A stretch of DNA of 64,000 bases from Aliiroseovarius pelagivivens (GTDB lineage Bacteria > Pseudomonadota > Alphaproteobacteria > Rhodobacterales > Rhodobacteraceae), in the NCBI RefSeq assembly GCF_900302485.1, contig NZ_OMOI01000001.1, positions 806,001 through 870,000 of the forward strand. Direction: 5' to 3'. Shown in pieces: positions 55,330 to 64,000 of the stretch. A program made the position numbers and the translations under genes. Position 1 is the stretch's first letter. The number at the start of each line of letters is the position of its first letter. Under the pieces are notes generated by a model. The model was given only the letters and a program-made list of their open reading frames with translations. It searched no databases and was not told where the DNA came from.

Positions 55330-55713
55330 ATGCATCATTTCCCCGTTCGCGTTTACTATGAAGACACCGATATGGCCGGGATTGTCTACTACGCCAACTA
55401 TCTGCGCTATATCGAACGGGCGCGGTCTGATTGGGTGCGCGAGATCGGGATTGATCAGAATGCCATGCGGGACGAGGGGCTGGTTTTTGCCGTGCGCCGG
55501 GTCGAGGCGGATTATATCGCGCCCGCAAAATTTGACGATGAGTTACAGGTTGAAACATCTGTTGAGCAAGTGACCGCGGCACGTCTGGTGCTGAAGCAGG
55601 TGGTCAAACGCGACGAACAGCCCTTGTTTCAGGCGGTTGTGACCATTGTCTGCATTGCGGACACAGGTGCGCCCGCGCGCCTTCCGGCAAATATTCGCCT
55701 GTTGGTGCATTGA
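55330..55713 (+). CDS. ybgC: Tol-Pal associated acyl-CoA thioesterase YbgC
   Basis: 127-residue hot-dog-fold thioesterase associated with the Tol-Pal system at the inner membrane. It shows the family catalytic pattern VYYEDTDMAGIVYYANYLRYIERARSDWVRE (Asp near residue 15) and FAVRRVEADYIAPAKFDDEL. GAGGT is 4 nt before the ATG. It lies upstream of tolQ, the usual order ybgC-tolQRAB-pal-cpoB. Confidence 0.94.
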   Translation: MHHFPVRVYYEDTDMAGIVYYANYLRYIERARSDWVREIGIDQNAMRDEGLVFAVRRVEADYIAPAKFDDELQVETSVEQVTAARLVLKQVVKRDEQPLFQAVVTIVCIADTGAPARLPANIRLLVH

Positions 55714-55824
55714 AATCACTGCAAATCCTGCCGATGACGCGGTTTTGATAGCCATCATCCTGTGCATGGGCTAATATTCGTGCAGAAAAGCGGCCCAAAG
55801 AGGCGGCGGTACAGAGGCAGAGTT

Positions 55825-56520
55825 ATGGAAACGGAAGCGCTTTCGGCAGCGGCGGAGATTGATTTCTCCTTCTTAGCCCTATTTTTACGTGCGACATTCA
55901 CAGTGAAGCTGGTGATGCTTCTGCTGATTGTTGCGTCGATCTGGTCTTGGGCGATCATTATCACGAAATTCATGGCTTTCCGGCGCGCCCGCGCCGAGGC
56001 GGATGTGTTTGACCGCAAATTCTGGTCGGGCGAACCGCTGGACGAGCTGTTCGACCAAATCGGTCCCAGCCCATCAGGGTCGGCAGAAAAGGTCTTTGCA
56101 GCAGGAATGCTGGAATGGCGGCGGTCGCATCGCGCGGATGGTGGGTTGATTGCCAACGCGCAATCCCGGATTGACCGCTCGATGGATGTGTCGATCGCCA
56201 AAGAGGGCGAAGAGCTGAATAAGGGCCTCAGTTTTCTGGCCACGGTTGCCGCGACCGCACCCTTTGTTGGCCTGTTCGGCACCGTCTGGGGCATCATGAA
56301 CGCCTTTATCGAAATCGCTCAGCAGCAGAACACCAACCTGGCCGTTGTTGCCCCCGGCATTGCCGAGGCACTTTTGGCGACCGGTCTAGGACTTCTGGCC
56401 GCGATCCCCGCAGCGGTCTTTTACAACAAGCTGAGCGTGGACAGCGACAACATCCTTTCAGGTTACGAAGCCTTCGCGGACGAATTCGCAACCATCCTCA
56501 GCCGTCAGTTGGACAGTTAA
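55825..56520 (+). CDS. tolQ: Tol-Pal proton-channel subunit TolQ
   Basis: Inner-membrane ExbB/MotA-type protein that with TolR uses proton flow to drive TolA. The 231-residue protein has three membrane helices: about residues 18-45, 135-158 and 170-195, with the conserved TVAATAPFVGLFGTVWGIMNAF and GIAEALLATGLGLLAAIPAAVFYN. I chose the ATG at 55825, where homology starts, over an upstream frame to 55762. Confidence 0.96.
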   Translation: METEALSAAAEIDFSFLALFLRATFTVKLVMLLLIVASIWSWAIIITKFMAFRRARAEADVFDRKFWSGEPLDELFDQIGPSPSGSAEKVFAAGMLEWRRSHRADGGLIANAQSRIDRSMDVSIAKEGEELNKGLSFLATVAATAPFVGLFGTVWGIMNAFIEIAQQQNTNLAVVAPGIAEALLATGLGLLAAIPAAVFYNKLSVDSDNILSGYEAFADEFATILSRQLDS

Positions 56521-56521
56521 G

Positions 56522-57004
56522 ATGGGCGCGAATGTGCAAGCCAGCGGGGGTGCCGATCGGCGCGCTCGTCGTGGGCGCCGTCGGGGCAAGCATCGCCGCG
56601 TGATGGCGGAAATCAACGTGACGCCCTTTGTGGATGTCATGTTGGTGCTGTTGATCATCTTCATGGTGGCGGCCCCCTTGTCGGTGGTCGGCGTACCGGT
56701 CGAGCTGTCACAGACGGCGGCCAAATCACTTGAGGCTCCCGAAGAAGAACCCTTGGCCATCACCATCAACGCCGACGGCCAAGTCTTCCTGCAAACAACC
56801 GAAATCTCGCGTGACGATCTGATCCCACGTCTTCGCGCCATCGCCGCTGAACGTGTGGATGACAAGATCTTCCTGCGGATCGACGGTCAGGTCGAATGGG
56901 ACACCACGGCCCAGATCATGGGTGCTTTGAACGCGGCAGGCTTCTCTAAGATCGGCTTCGTGACCGAAGGCGGTGGCCCGACGCTGACCGGGCAGGGGAA
57001 CTGA
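56522..57004 (+). CDS. tolR: Tol-Pal proton-channel subunit TolR
   Basis: ExbD-type protein: basic cytosolic N-terminus (DRRARRGRRRGKHRRVM), a membrane helix with the proton-path aspartate in EINVTPFVDVMLVLLIIFMVAAP, and a periplasmic domain (LAITINADGQVFLQTTEI; EWDTTAQIMGALNAAGFSKIGFVTEG). 160 residues. Begins 1 nt after the tolQ stop. Confidence 0.96.
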   Translation: MGANVQASGGADRRARRGRRRGKHRRVMAEINVTPFVDVMLVLLIIFMVAAPLSVVGVPVELSQTAAKSLEAPEEEPLAITINADGQVFLQTTEISRDDLIPRLRAIAAERVDDKIFLRIDGQVEWDTTAQIMGALNAAGFSKIGFVTEGGGPTLTGQGN

Positions 57005-57011
57005 GGTCAGG

Positions 57012-58046
57012 ATGCGTAAGGGGCTGTATATCTCGACAGCCGCTCATGGGGTTCTGATCCTGTGGGTGCTTTTCGGCGGGGTCTTCAAATGGGACCGCGA
57101 CGATGAGCTTGTGCAGGTGTCTGATGTCTCGTTCATTTCTGAAGATGAGTTTGCCGCGCTAAGTGCGCCAGCAGGCGAGGCCAATGCGCCCGAGGAAAGC
57201 CCAGCACCTGCACCGCGCCCAGAGCCTGAGCCTGCCCCTGAGCCTGAGCCTCAGCCCGTGCCGGAACCTGAACCAGAGCCAGAACCCGAGCCCGAACCTG
57301 AACCGGTGGAAGAACCCGCCCCGGTCACCGAAGTCGCGCCGCCCGAAGCCGCGCCTCGTGTCGCCCCCGAGGCCGCACCAGAACCCGAAACCCCGGTGGA
57401 AGAAGCGCCCGAGCCGGTCGAAGCTGTGACGACCGAGCCGACGCCCGAGGAAGCGCCGACCCCGGAAGAGGTCACGCCAGCTGCGCCCCCCGAAGCCACG
57501 ACCGAGATCGTGACCGAGGCAGAAGAGCCAGCGGACGAACCATCCGCGGCGCCTGCGACCTCGCAACGTCCGAAATCGCGCCCCAACCGCCCGCGCCCGC
57601 AGGTGGCACAGCCGGAAACGCCCGCCGAAACGCCCCCCGCCGCTGATGCCAATGCGGTAGCAAATGCCGTTGCAAACGAGGTGGCCGGCGGCACGCAGGA
57701 TACGCCTGCACAAGACATCCCTCTGGGCCCGCCGCTGACGCGCGGTGAAAAAGATGGGCTGCGTGTGGCGGTCAGCCAGTGTTGGAACCTTGGATCATCC
57801 TCGACCGATGCGCTGACCACGACCGTTGTCGTTCTGGTATCGATGAGCCGCGACGGCAAACCCGAAGGGATCAAACTGGACAGTTGGGACGGCCCAAACC
57901 AAGCGGCGGCGAACACCGCGTTCCAAGCGGCCCGTCGTGCCATCATCCGCTGCGGCGCGCGTGGCTTTGACCTGCCCACCGAGAAATACGGCCAGTGGCG
58001 TGAAATCGAGATGACCTTCAACCCCGACAAGATGAGGATCAAGTGA
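57012..58046 (+). CDS. tolA: Tol-Pal periplasm-spanning protein TolA
   Basis: 344-residue protein linking the inner-membrane TolQR to Pal and TolB. There is one N-terminal membrane helix (about residues 5-22, LYISTAAHGVLILWVLFGG). A long Pro/Glu-Ala repeat region (about 55-215, tandem PEPEPE blocks) replaces the helical linker of E. coli TolA. The C-terminal domain begins near LGPPLTRGEKDGLRVAVSQCWNLG and has a Cys pair (QCWN and RCGARGF). The repeats produce long spurious antisense ORFs. Starts 7 nt after tolR. Confidence 0.9.
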   Translation: MRKGLYISTAAHGVLILWVLFGGVFKWDRDDELVQVSDVSFISEDEFAALSAPAGEANAPEESPAPAPRPEPEPAPEPEPQPVPEPEPEPEPEPEPEPVEEPAPVTEVAPPEAAPRVAPEAAPEPETPVEEAPEPVEAVTTEPTPEEAPTPEEVTPAAPPEATTEIVTEAEEPADEPSAAPATSQRPKSRPNRPRPQVAQPETPAETPPAADANAVANAVANEVAGGTQDTPAQDIPLGPPLTRGEKDGLRVAVSQCWNLGSSSTDALTTTVVVLVSMSRDGKPEGIKLDSWDGPNQAAANTAFQAARRAIIRCGARGFDLPTEKYGQWREIEMTFNPDKMRIK

Positions 58047-58185
58047 TGCGGAAAAGCAGAGCGTTACAGTCCAGTAAGGGACGAATGGTCAGTTTCACGC
58101 CAGTTTTCACAGATTTTTCCCCTGTCGTTGAAGGGGGGGCGCAAACTATGCCTAAGCTAAACCTAATCAAAGGGGCATTCGAGCA

Positions 58186-59556
58186 ATGAAATGGACGTCT
58201 GAACAGATGAAATCCGGTGTGAAAAAACTCTCGTGCCTGATGGCAGCCTGTGCATTGCTTGCGGTGGGGGGGCTAGCCCCGACGGCGGCGGCTGCGCAAT
58301 CAGGTGGCCCTTTGCGGATCGAGATCACTGACGGTGTCATCGAACCCTTACCCTTCGCCATTCCTGAGTTCGTCGCAGAAGATGGTGGATCCTCTGACAT
58401 TGCCCGATCCATTTCACGTGTGATCGCCGCAGATTTGGCCAGCACGGGGTTGTTTCGCGAGATCCCGCAAGACGCCTTCATCTCGGGTGTTTCCAATTTC
58501 TCCAGCCCTGTGGCCTATGCCGATTGGAAGGCGATCAATGCACAGGCCTTGATCACCGGTGCAGTCAGCAGTTCAGGCGGCAATATCAACGTTAAGTTCC
58601 GCGTCTACGACGTGTTCTCGGGCCAACCGCTTGGGGAAGGTTTGCAGTTCGCGGGCGCAGCAGGTGGCTGGCGTCGCATGGCGCATAAGGTCGCTGATAT
58701 TGTGTACAGCCGCATCACGGGCGAAAGCGGGTATTTTGATAGTCGCGTGGTGTTTGTCGCCGAAAGCGGCCCGAAAAACGCCCGTCGCAAGCGTTTGGCG
58801 ATCATGGATTATGACGGCGCGAATGTGCAGTACCTGACCGACAGCTCGGCCCTTGTACTGGCCCCGCGCTTTTCGCCCCAAGGGGATCGGGTGCTCTATA
58901 CCAGCTATGAGACCGGCTTCCCGCAAGTGTACCTGTTGGATGTCGCGACAGTGGGACGGCGCGTTCTGTCCAGCCAAGAGGGCACCATGACCTTCGCACC
59001 GCGCTTTTCGCCTGATGGGCGCACCGTGGTCTATTCGCTGTCGGCAGGCGGCAACACCGACCTTTATATAATGGACATTGCCAGCGGACAGGCCCGCCGT
59101 CTGACACAAGCGCCGTCAATCGAGACCGCGCCCAGCTTCTCGCCCGACGGGTCGAAGATTGTGTTCGAAAGCGACCGCTCGGGCAACCAGCAGCTGTACG
59201 TCATGCCCGCCACAGGCGGCGAGGCAACGCGGATCAGCTTCGGTCAAGGTCGTTATGGCACGCCGGTCTGGTCTCCGCGCGGGGATTTGATTGCTTTCAC
59301 CAAACAAAATGCTGGCCGTTTCCACATCGGCGTGATGCGCACAGACGGGTCCGAAGAACGTCTTCTGACGGCATCCTTCTTGGACGAAGGCCCGACGTGG
59401 TCTCCGAATGGCCGCGTCATCATGTTTACCCGCGAAAGCCAAGGAGCCTCGGGCGAGGCGGCGCTGTATTCGGTAGACATCACGGGCCGCAACCTGCGTC
59501 GGGTTCTGACCGAAGGGGCCGCATCTGATCCAGCATGGTCACCCTTGCTGAACTAA
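58186..59556 (+). CDS. tolB: Tol-Pal periplasmic beta-propeller TolB
   Basis: 456-residue periplasmic protein that binds Pal and TolA. The N-terminal signal peptide (about residues 1-37, [23 protein letters not shown]) is followed by the TolB amino domain ([20 protein letters not shown]), then six WD40-like repeats with the motif [42 protein letters not shown] and [14 protein letters not shown] chose the ATG at 58186 (AAGGGG upstream). A 139-nt gap separates it from tolA, so it may have its own promoter. Confidence 0.95.
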   Translation: MKWTSEQMKSGVKKLSCLMAACALLAVGGLAPTAAAAQSGGPLRIEITDGVIEPLPFAIPEFVAEDGGSSDIARSISRVIAADLASTGLFREIPQDAFISGVSNFSSPVAYADWKAINAQALITGAVSSSGGNINVKFRVYDVFSGQPLGEGLQFAGAAGGWRRMAHKVADIVYSRITGESGYFDSRVVFVAESGPKNARRKRLAIMDYDGANVQYLTDSSALVLAPRFSPQGDRVLYTSYETGFPQVYLLDVATVGRRVLSSQEGTMTFAPRFSPDGRTVVYSLSAGGNTDLYIMDIASGQARRLTQAPSIETAPSFSPDGSKIVFESDRSGNQQLYVMPATGGEATRISFGQGRYGTPVWSPRGDLIAFTKQNAGRFHIGVMRTDGSEERLLTASFLDEGPTWSPNGRVIMFTRESQGASGEAALYSVDITGRNLRRVLTEGAASDPAWSPLLN

Positions 59557-59669
59557 CCAAGCGAGGCATAAAAGCGCGCTCCGTTTTCAAACGGACGGTG
59601 AAATGCTAAGCTTCCGGAAAGAACATGAAAGAGCACGCCCAAACAGGGCAAAAAAATACAGGAAAGACC

Positions 59670-60179
59670 ATGAAACATATTGCGATGACTGCGCTGTTCG
59701 TGGGCGCACTGGCCATGTCGGCCTGTTCGAACGACCGCTTTGGAAATGGCCGCTTTGGTGGCGCCGGAGCAGGCGGCGACTTTGTAGCAGGCAGCCCATC
59801 TGACCCGCGCTCGCCGGCCTATTTCAACCAGACCGTCGGGGATCGCGTACTGTTCGCCGTTGACCAGTCGACTCTCAGCCCGGAAGCGGTGCAGGTGCTG
59901 ACCCAGCAGGCCACATGGCTGAGTGAAAACACCAGCTATACCGCTGTGATCGAAGGCCACGCCGACGAACAAGGCACGCGCGAGTACAACCTTGCACTGG
60001 GCGCACGCCGTGCCTCGGCCGTGCAGAACTTCCTGATTGATCGCGGCGTTGCGCCGAACCGTTTGCAGACCGTCAGCTATGGTAAAGAACGCCCGCTCGA
60101 GATCTGCTCGGACGAGCTGTGCTATTCCAAGAACCGTCGCGCTGTGACCGTGCTGGCCGCTGGTGCGATCACCAGCTGA
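59670..60179 (+). CDS. pal: Peptidoglycan-associated lipoprotein Pal
   Basis: Outer-membrane lipoprotein that tethers the envelope by binding peptidoglycan. The 169-residue precursor has a lipoprotein signal with lipobox MSAC (Cys19), a Gly-rich linker, and an OmpA-like domain with DRVLFAVDQSTLSPEAVQVL, the diaminopimelate-binding region VIEGHADEQGTREYNLALGARRASAV and PNRLQTVSYGKERPLEICSDELCYSKNRRAV. I chose the ATG at 59670 with GGAAAG upstream; 59625 has no support. Confidence 0.96.
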   Translation: MKHIAMTALFVGALAMSACSNDRFGNGRFGGAGAGGDFVAGSPSDPRSPAYFNQTVGDRVLFAVDQSTLSPEAVQVLTQQATWLSENTSYTAVIEGHADEQGTREYNLALGARRASAVQNFLIDRGVAPNRLQTVSYGKERPLEICSDELCYSKNRRAVTVLAAGAITS

Positions 60180-60206
60180 TCCAACTGGACTGAGAGGGCC
60201 TGAGAT

Positions 60207-61040
60207 ATGGTTGCAAGATCCTTGAAAGCTTTGTTGCTTGGTGCGGTACTCGTTGGGGCGCCAGTTTTGGCGTCGGCGCAGGACCGTGCACAATCGCTGG
60301 CGGATATCCGGCAGGAGATGACTGTTCTTTATGTTGAGATTCAGAAGCTGAAGACCGAGTTGTCGACCACCGGAAGCGCAAATGTAACCACCGGTGTGGG
60401 CAGCCTGTCTCAGCGCATGGCTGCGATTGAAGGAGAGTTGTCGCGTCTGACCTCGAAGACCGAGCAGTTGGAATTCCGCATCAACTCGATCGTCAAAGAC
60501 GGCACCAATCGGATCGGTGATCTAGAGTTCCGTCTGGTCGAGCTGGAAGGCGGCGACATTTCCAAATTGGGCGAAACCTCGACCCTTGGGGGTGGAGCAG
60601 CACCGGAAGGTCCCGTGGCGACTCCTTCGCCGTCGACAGGACCAGCGACTGAGCTTGCCGTCGGCGAGCAACAGGATTTCGACACCGCAGGTGCAGCACT
60701 CGAGGCTGGCGACTACGCCCAGGCTGCGACGCTGTTCACGCAGTTTGTCGAGAACTATCCAGGCAGCCCGCTGACGTCAGAAGCACATTTCCAGCGTGGC
60801 GAGGCGTTGACCGGATCAGGCGACATCAAGAACGCGGCCCGTTCCTATCTGAACGCCTTCTCGGGCGCCCCAAACAGCGACCGTGCACCGGATGCGCTGT
60901 ATCGCTTGGGGCATTCGCTGGGCGGGCTTGGGCAAATCAATGAAGCCTGCGCCACTTTGGCTGAAGTCGGCAAACGCTTCCCGGGCGCACCCGCTGTGGC
61001 GGATGCAACAGCGTCGCGTCAGGCGCTGGGTTGCCCGTGA
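60207..61040 (+). CDS. cpoB: Cell division coordinator CpoB (YbgF)
   Basis: 277-residue periplasmic protein coordinating Tol-Pal with peptidoglycan synthesis. It has a signal peptide (residues 1-24, ending ASA), a coiled-coil region (about 30-115, LADIRQEMTVLYVEIQKLKTEL), a Pro/Gly linker, and a C-terminal TPR domain (about 150-275; AGAALEAGDYAQAATLFTQFVENYPGSPLTSEAHFQRGEAL). Its stop overlaps the tilS start by GTGA. Confidence 0.94.
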   Translation: MVARSLKALLLGAVLVGAPVLASAQDRAQSLADIRQEMTVLYVEIQKLKTELSTTGSANVTTGVGSLSQRMAAIEGELSRLTSKTEQLEFRINSIVKDGTNRIGDLEFRLVELEGGDISKLGETSTLGGGAAPEGPVATPSPSTGPATELAVGEQQDFDTAGAALEAGDYAQAATLFTQFVENYPGSPLTSEAHFQRGEALTGSGDIKNAARSYLNAFSGAPNSDRAPDALYRLGHSLGGLGQINEACATLAEVGKRFPGAPAVADATASRQALGCP

Positions 61041-62275
61041 CGCCCGAGCAGACATTTGAAACTGCCTTAGACCGGGCCCGCCAGCGCGGGCCCGTTTCGC
61101 GTCTTGGGCTGGCCGTGTCAGGGGGCAGCGACAGCATGGCGATGTTGGCTTTGGCAGTCGCGTGGGCCAAGGCGCACGGCGGCGAGCTGCGGGTTGCCAC
61201 TTTGGATCACGGGCTGCGCAATGAAGCCGCGGACGAGGCCCACTGGGTCAAGGCCCACTGCGCCGAGCTTGGTTTGCAGCATGACACATTGATTTGGGCG
61301 GACGCCCCCAGTGGCAATGTCCAAAATGCTGCCCGCACGGCCCGCTATGACCTGTTGGCCAGTTGGGCGCGTAGCCACAAACTGGACGCCGTGGCCATGG
61401 CCCATACCGCCGATGATCAAGCCGAGACCTTTGTGATGCGACTGGCGCGCGGGTCAGGCGTGGACGGCCTTTCGTCGATGCGGGATGACTGGGTCGCCCA
61501 GAATATGCGCTGGTTGCGTCCGGTGCTGGCAACAAATCGTGATGACCTGCGACTGTACCTGACCGAACAGGGGGTGGGGTGGGTTGATGACCCCTCGAAC
61601 TCCGACCCACGGTTTGAACGGGTCCGGGTGCGCAAGGCTATGGATGATCTGGCCCGTTTGGGCTTGGACCGTGACCGGCTGGTCAGCACCGCACAGCGCA
61701 TGAGCGAGGCGCGCATTGCTTTGACACAGGCCGCAGTAGACGCTGCCAAAACCTGTGCCAATGTCGCATTGGGGGACGTCGTGTTTGACGCCGCGGCCTA
61801 TGTGGCGCTGCCGACCGAGACTCGCCACCGCCTGTTGACTGCAGCTATCCGGTTTGTGTCCGGGGCCACGTATCGTCCGCGCTATGACGCGTTGAGAGAG
61901 GTCGAGGCACAGGTGCTTGACGGGCAACGCCGAACCTTGTCGGGCTGCACTCTGGACCGGAAGGCAGGGCAAGTCATTGTTGGGCGGGAACTGAATGCGA
62001 TCCGTTCCGAAATCGCGCAGCCCGGTCACAGTTGGGATGGGCGTTGGGTTGTGACAGGCCCTGAAACCGCTCAGGTTTGCGCATTGGGGCAGGCCATCAC
62101 AGATTGCAAGGACTGGCGTGCGACGGGTCATCCCCGTGATCGTCTGATGACCACGCCCGCGCTGTTTGATGGGGACACCTTATTGGCTGCCCCAGCAGCT
62201 GGTTTCTTTTGCAAAGGCGTCGAACTGGATGGGCCGCGAATGGCTGATTTCCTAAACACCATTTTATCGCATTGA
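61037..62275 (+). CDS. tilS: tRNA(Ile)-lysidine synthase
   Basis: Cytosolic ATP-dependent enzyme that adds lysine to C34 of tRNA-Ile(CAU). The 412-residue protein has the PP-loop SGGSDSMAMLAL (residues 28-39), ATLDHGLRNEAADEAHWV, AHTADDQAETFVMRLARGSGVDGL and the substrate-binding region WLRPVLATNRDDLRLYL, plus a C-terminal region of lower similarity. The GTG at 61037 overlaps the cpoB stop by 4 nt (GTGA). ftsH follows. Confidence 0.94.
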   Translation: MTPEQTFETALDRARQRGPVSRLGLAVSGGSDSMAMLALAVAWAKAHGGELRVATLDHGLRNEAADEAHWVKAHCAELGLQHDTLIWADAPSGNVQNAARTARYDLLASWARSHKLDAVAMAHTADDQAETFVMRLARGSGVDGLSSMRDDWVAQNMRWLRPVLATNRDDLRLYLTEQGVGWVDDPSNSDPRFERVRVRKAMDDLARLGLDRDRLVSTAQRMSEARIALTQAAVDAAKTCANVALGDVVFDAAAYVALPTETRHRLLTAAIRFVSGATYRPRYDALREVEAQVLDGQRRTLSGCTLDRKAGQVIVGRELNAIRSEIAQPGHSWDGRWVVTGPETAQVCALGQAITDCKDWRATGHPRDRLMTTPALFDGDTLLAAPAAGFFCKGVELDGPRMADFLNTILSH

Positions 62276-62298
62276 ACCTTGGCCAATCATCCCTATTT
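62271..62298 (+). promoter_or_regulatory. Sigma-32-like promoter of ftsH
   Basis: ATTGAA (62271-62276), 14-nt spacer, CCCTATTT (62291-62298). This matches the heat-shock consensus CTTGAA-N13/15-CCCCATNT closely, and the -35 overlaps the tilS stop. ftsH is a known sigma-32 regulon member. Confidence 0.5.
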
Positions 62299-62307
62299 TA
62301 AGGAAAC

Positions 62308-62332
62308 AGCGTTAAGCTTCCTGCTTAGCGCT
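62308..62332 (+). promoter_or_regulatory. Hairpin in the ftsH leader
   Basis: AGCGTTAAGC (62308-62317), loop TTCCT, GCTTAGCGCT (62323-62332), a 10-bp stem with one G-U pair, no U-run. Located between the promoter and the ribosome binding site of ftsH; it may be a leader structure or a stabilising element. Purpose unknown. Confidence 0.4.
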
Positions 62333-62363
62333 CTGTCGCTATGGCATCTAAAGGAGATCCCCC

Positions 62364-64000
62364 TTGGGCAACGCGAGAAATTTCGCCTTTTGGATTGTAC
62401 TGTTCGTGCTGATCCTGGCCTTGTTCAATCTGTTTTCGAACGGTCAGTCCGGCCTTGCATCGTCTCAGGCAACCTATTCGGAGTTTATCGCCGCCGTTGA
62501 GGGCGACAATGTGAAGTCCGTCACGCTTGATGGCGAAAAGCTGGTCTATCAGGCAGCCGACGGCAAGATTTATCAAACCATTGTACCGCGTGATGCGGCT
62601 GTGACGGATTATTTGATCACAGAAGGCGTCGAAGTGACTGCCGAACCGCAACAGCAATCTGGCTTCATGAGCATTATCACATTGCTTCTGCCAGTGGCTC
62701 TGCTGATCGGTTTCTGGTTCTTTATGATGAACCGGATGCAAGGTCGCGGGGGCGGTGGTGCCATGGGCTTTGGCAAGTCGAAGGCCAAGATGCTGACGGA
62801 ACGCGAAGGCCGTGTGACCTTTGACGACGTGGCCGGCATCGACGAAGCCAAGGAAGAGCTGGAAGAGATCGTCGAATTCCTGCGCAACCCGCAGAAATTC
62901 AGCCGCCTTGGCGGTCAGATCCCCAAAGGTGCGCTGCTGGTGGGCCCTCCGGGTACCGGTAAGACGCTGCTGGCGCGCGCGATTGCAGGCGAAGCAGGCG
63001 TGCCCTTCTTCACCATTTCGGGCTCGGATTTCGTCGAGATGTTCGTCGGTGTGGGTGCATCCCGTGTCCGCGATATGTTTGAACAAGCCAAGAAAAACGC
63101 ACCCTGCATTGTCTTCATCGACGAAATCGACGCCGTTGGCCGGTCGCGTGGCGCTGGCTATGGTGGTGGCAATGATGAACGTGAGCAGACACTCAACCAG
63201 CTTCTGGTCGAGATGGACGGCTTTGAGGCCAATGAAGGCGTAATCATTCTGGCCGCGACCAACCGTCGTGACGTGCTGGACCCGGCCCTGCTGCGTCCCG
63301 GCCGTTTCGACCGTCAGGTCACCGTGCCGAACCCCGACATCAAAGGTCGCGAGAAAATTCTGGGCGTCCACGCCCGCAAGGTGCCACTGGGCCCCGATGC
63401 TGACATGCGCATCATCGCGCGTGGTACGCCGGGCTTCTCGGGTGCAGATCTTGCGAACCTCGTGAACGAGGCCGCGCTGATGGCTGCCCGTGTTGGTCGT
63501 CGTTTCGTGACCATGGAAGATTTCGAGAACGCGAAAGACAAGGTCATGATGGGCCCCGAGCGCCGCTCGATGGTGCTGACGGACGACCAGAAGGAAAAGA
63601 CCGCTTATCACGAAGCTGGTCACGCTGTTGTCGGTCTGAAACTGCCGCAATGTGATCCGGTCTATAAGGCGACCATCATCCCGCGCGGTGGTGCGCTGGG
63701 TATGGTTGTGTCCTTGCCCGAGATTGATCGCCTGAACTGGCACAAGTCGGAATGCGAAGAAAAGCTGGCCATGACTATGGCGGGCAAGGCGGCAGAAATC
63801 ATCAAATACGGCGAAGAGAATGTGTCGAACGGACCAGCTGGGGATATTCAGCAGGCATCCGGTCTAGCACGGGCCATGGTGATGCGCTGGGGTATGTCCG
63901 ACAAGGTCGGTAATATCGACTATGCCGAAGCGCATGAGGGATATCAGGGCAACACCGCTGGCTTCTCGGTGTCCGCGAATACGAAAGAGCTGATCGAGGG
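62364..64000 (+). CDS. ftsH: ATP-dependent zinc metalloprotease FtsH, 3' end beyond window
   Basis: Inner-membrane AAA+ protease degrading misfolded membrane proteins and specific regulators. 545 codons are present. Two membrane helices (about residues 6-21 and 99-118) flank a periplasmic domain. Walker A GPPGTGKT is near residue 193, Walker [17 protein letters not shown], then the second region of homology [13 protein letters not shown] and the zinc motif HEAGHAV (His near residue 416). The start is a TTG at 62364 with AAGGAGAT upstream. HflK and HflC, its regulators, lie 14 kb upstream. Confidence 0.95.
   Translation, partial: MGNARNFAFWIVLFVLILALFNLFSNGQSGLASSQATYSEFIAAVEGDNVKSVTLDGEKLVYQAADGKIYQTIVPRDAAVTDYLITEGVEVTAEPQQQSGFMSIITLLLPVALLIGFWFFMMNRMQGRGGGGAMGFGKSKAKMLTEREGRVTFDDVAGIDEAKEELEEIVEFLRNPQKFSRLGGQIPKGALLVGPPGTGKTLLARAIAGEAGVPFFTISGSDFVEMFVGVGASRVRDMFEQAKKNAPCIVFIDEIDAVGRSRGAGYGGGNDEREQTLNQLLVEMDGFEANEGVIILAATNRRDVLDPALLRPGRFDRQVTVPNPDIKGREKILGVHARKVPLGPDADMRIIARGTPGFSGADLANLVNEAALMAARVGRRFVTMEDFENAKDKVMMGPERRSMVLTDDQKEKTAYHEAGHAVVGLKLPQCDPVYKATIIPRGGALGMVVSLPEIDRLNWHKSECEEKLAMTMAGKAAEIIKYGEENVSNGPAGDIQQASGLARAMVMRWGMSDKVGNIDYAEAHEGYQGNTAGFSVSANTKELIE

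Noticed and set aside
57159..58042. Two long minus-strand ORFs of Gly/Ser/Arg-rich sequence
   Set aside because: They are the complement of the Pro/Glu repeats of tolA, low complexity and without ribosome binding sites.
62325..63743. Minus-strand ORF of 472 codons
   Set aside because: Antisense to ftsH, which has full family motifs from a TTG start at 62364. The antisense product is not similar to any family I know.

Overview
The window looks like a chromosomal segment of an alphaproteobacterium of the Rhodobacteraceae (Roseobacter group). The basis is gene content and order: a DUF2842 gene after purA, single-chain indolepyruvate oxidoreductase, HflKC-DUF2065-DegP, Tol-Pal-CpoB-TilS-FtsH, GH108 endolysin plus 3TM holin next to ccm genes, and a coiled-coil gene before zapA. 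GC looks moderately high. No tRNA, rRNA, IS element or CRISPR array was found. The window is mostly housekeeping. It begins inside an EamA permease gene and ends inside ftsH.

Layout. 1-3.1 kb: EamA permease and tkt. 3.1-4 kb: coiled-coil protein and zapA. 4-7.5 kb (minus): purL, a Cys-rich protein, bolA and grxD. 7.5-8 kb: a gene-free stretch with a candidate small RNA. 8-12.5 kb: a LysR gene divergent from a 1138-residue indolepyruvate oxidoreductase gene. 12.5-20.3 kb: acyltransferase, murI, argC and the cytochrome c maturation genes ccmE, ccmF and ccmH, with a gene-transfer-agent-type lysis cassette (endolysin, holin, two tiny ORFs, a membrane protein) inserted between ccmE and ccmF. 20.4-28.6 kb: enoyl-CoA hydratase, gltA, gltX, comEC, LysR and a DegT aminotransferase. 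28.8-32.9 kb (minus): a polar amino-acid ABC transporter and a glutamine amidotransferase. 33-35 kb: two TerB-like genes, DUF1330 and a secreted protein. 35-42 kb: pyrG, secG, purA, DUF2842, a long acidic protein and thiamine pyrophosphokinase. 42-47 kb: sdaA, YbaN, GST, rpiA and gor. 47-51 kb: hflK, hflC, DUF2065 and degP. 51-55.7 kb: DUF1127, ruvCAB, an unknown gene, thpR and ybgC. 55.8-64 kb: tolQRAB, pal, cpoB, tilS and ftsH.

How the genes work together. ybgC-tolQRAB-pal-cpoB form the envelope-constriction system. ruvCAB resolve Holliday junctions. bolA and grxD encode partners in Fe-S/iron handling. hflKC and ftsH encode a membrane protease and its regulators. The ABC cluster imports a polar amino acid. 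The lysis cassette is the clearest accessory system. No phage structural genes accompany it, which fits the unlinked lysis genes of Rhodobacterales gene transfer agents.

Non-coding features of most interest are the minus-strand candidate RNA at 7666-7745 (CCUCCC anti-Shine-Dalgarno segment, strong terminator, palindrome-flanked promoter), two copies of a dispersed repeat with covarying hairpins, a hairpin that runs into the endolysin ribosome binding site, and several perfect palindromes at promoters. Starts were chosen by Shine-Dalgarno spacing and family alignment from memory. No database search was possible.
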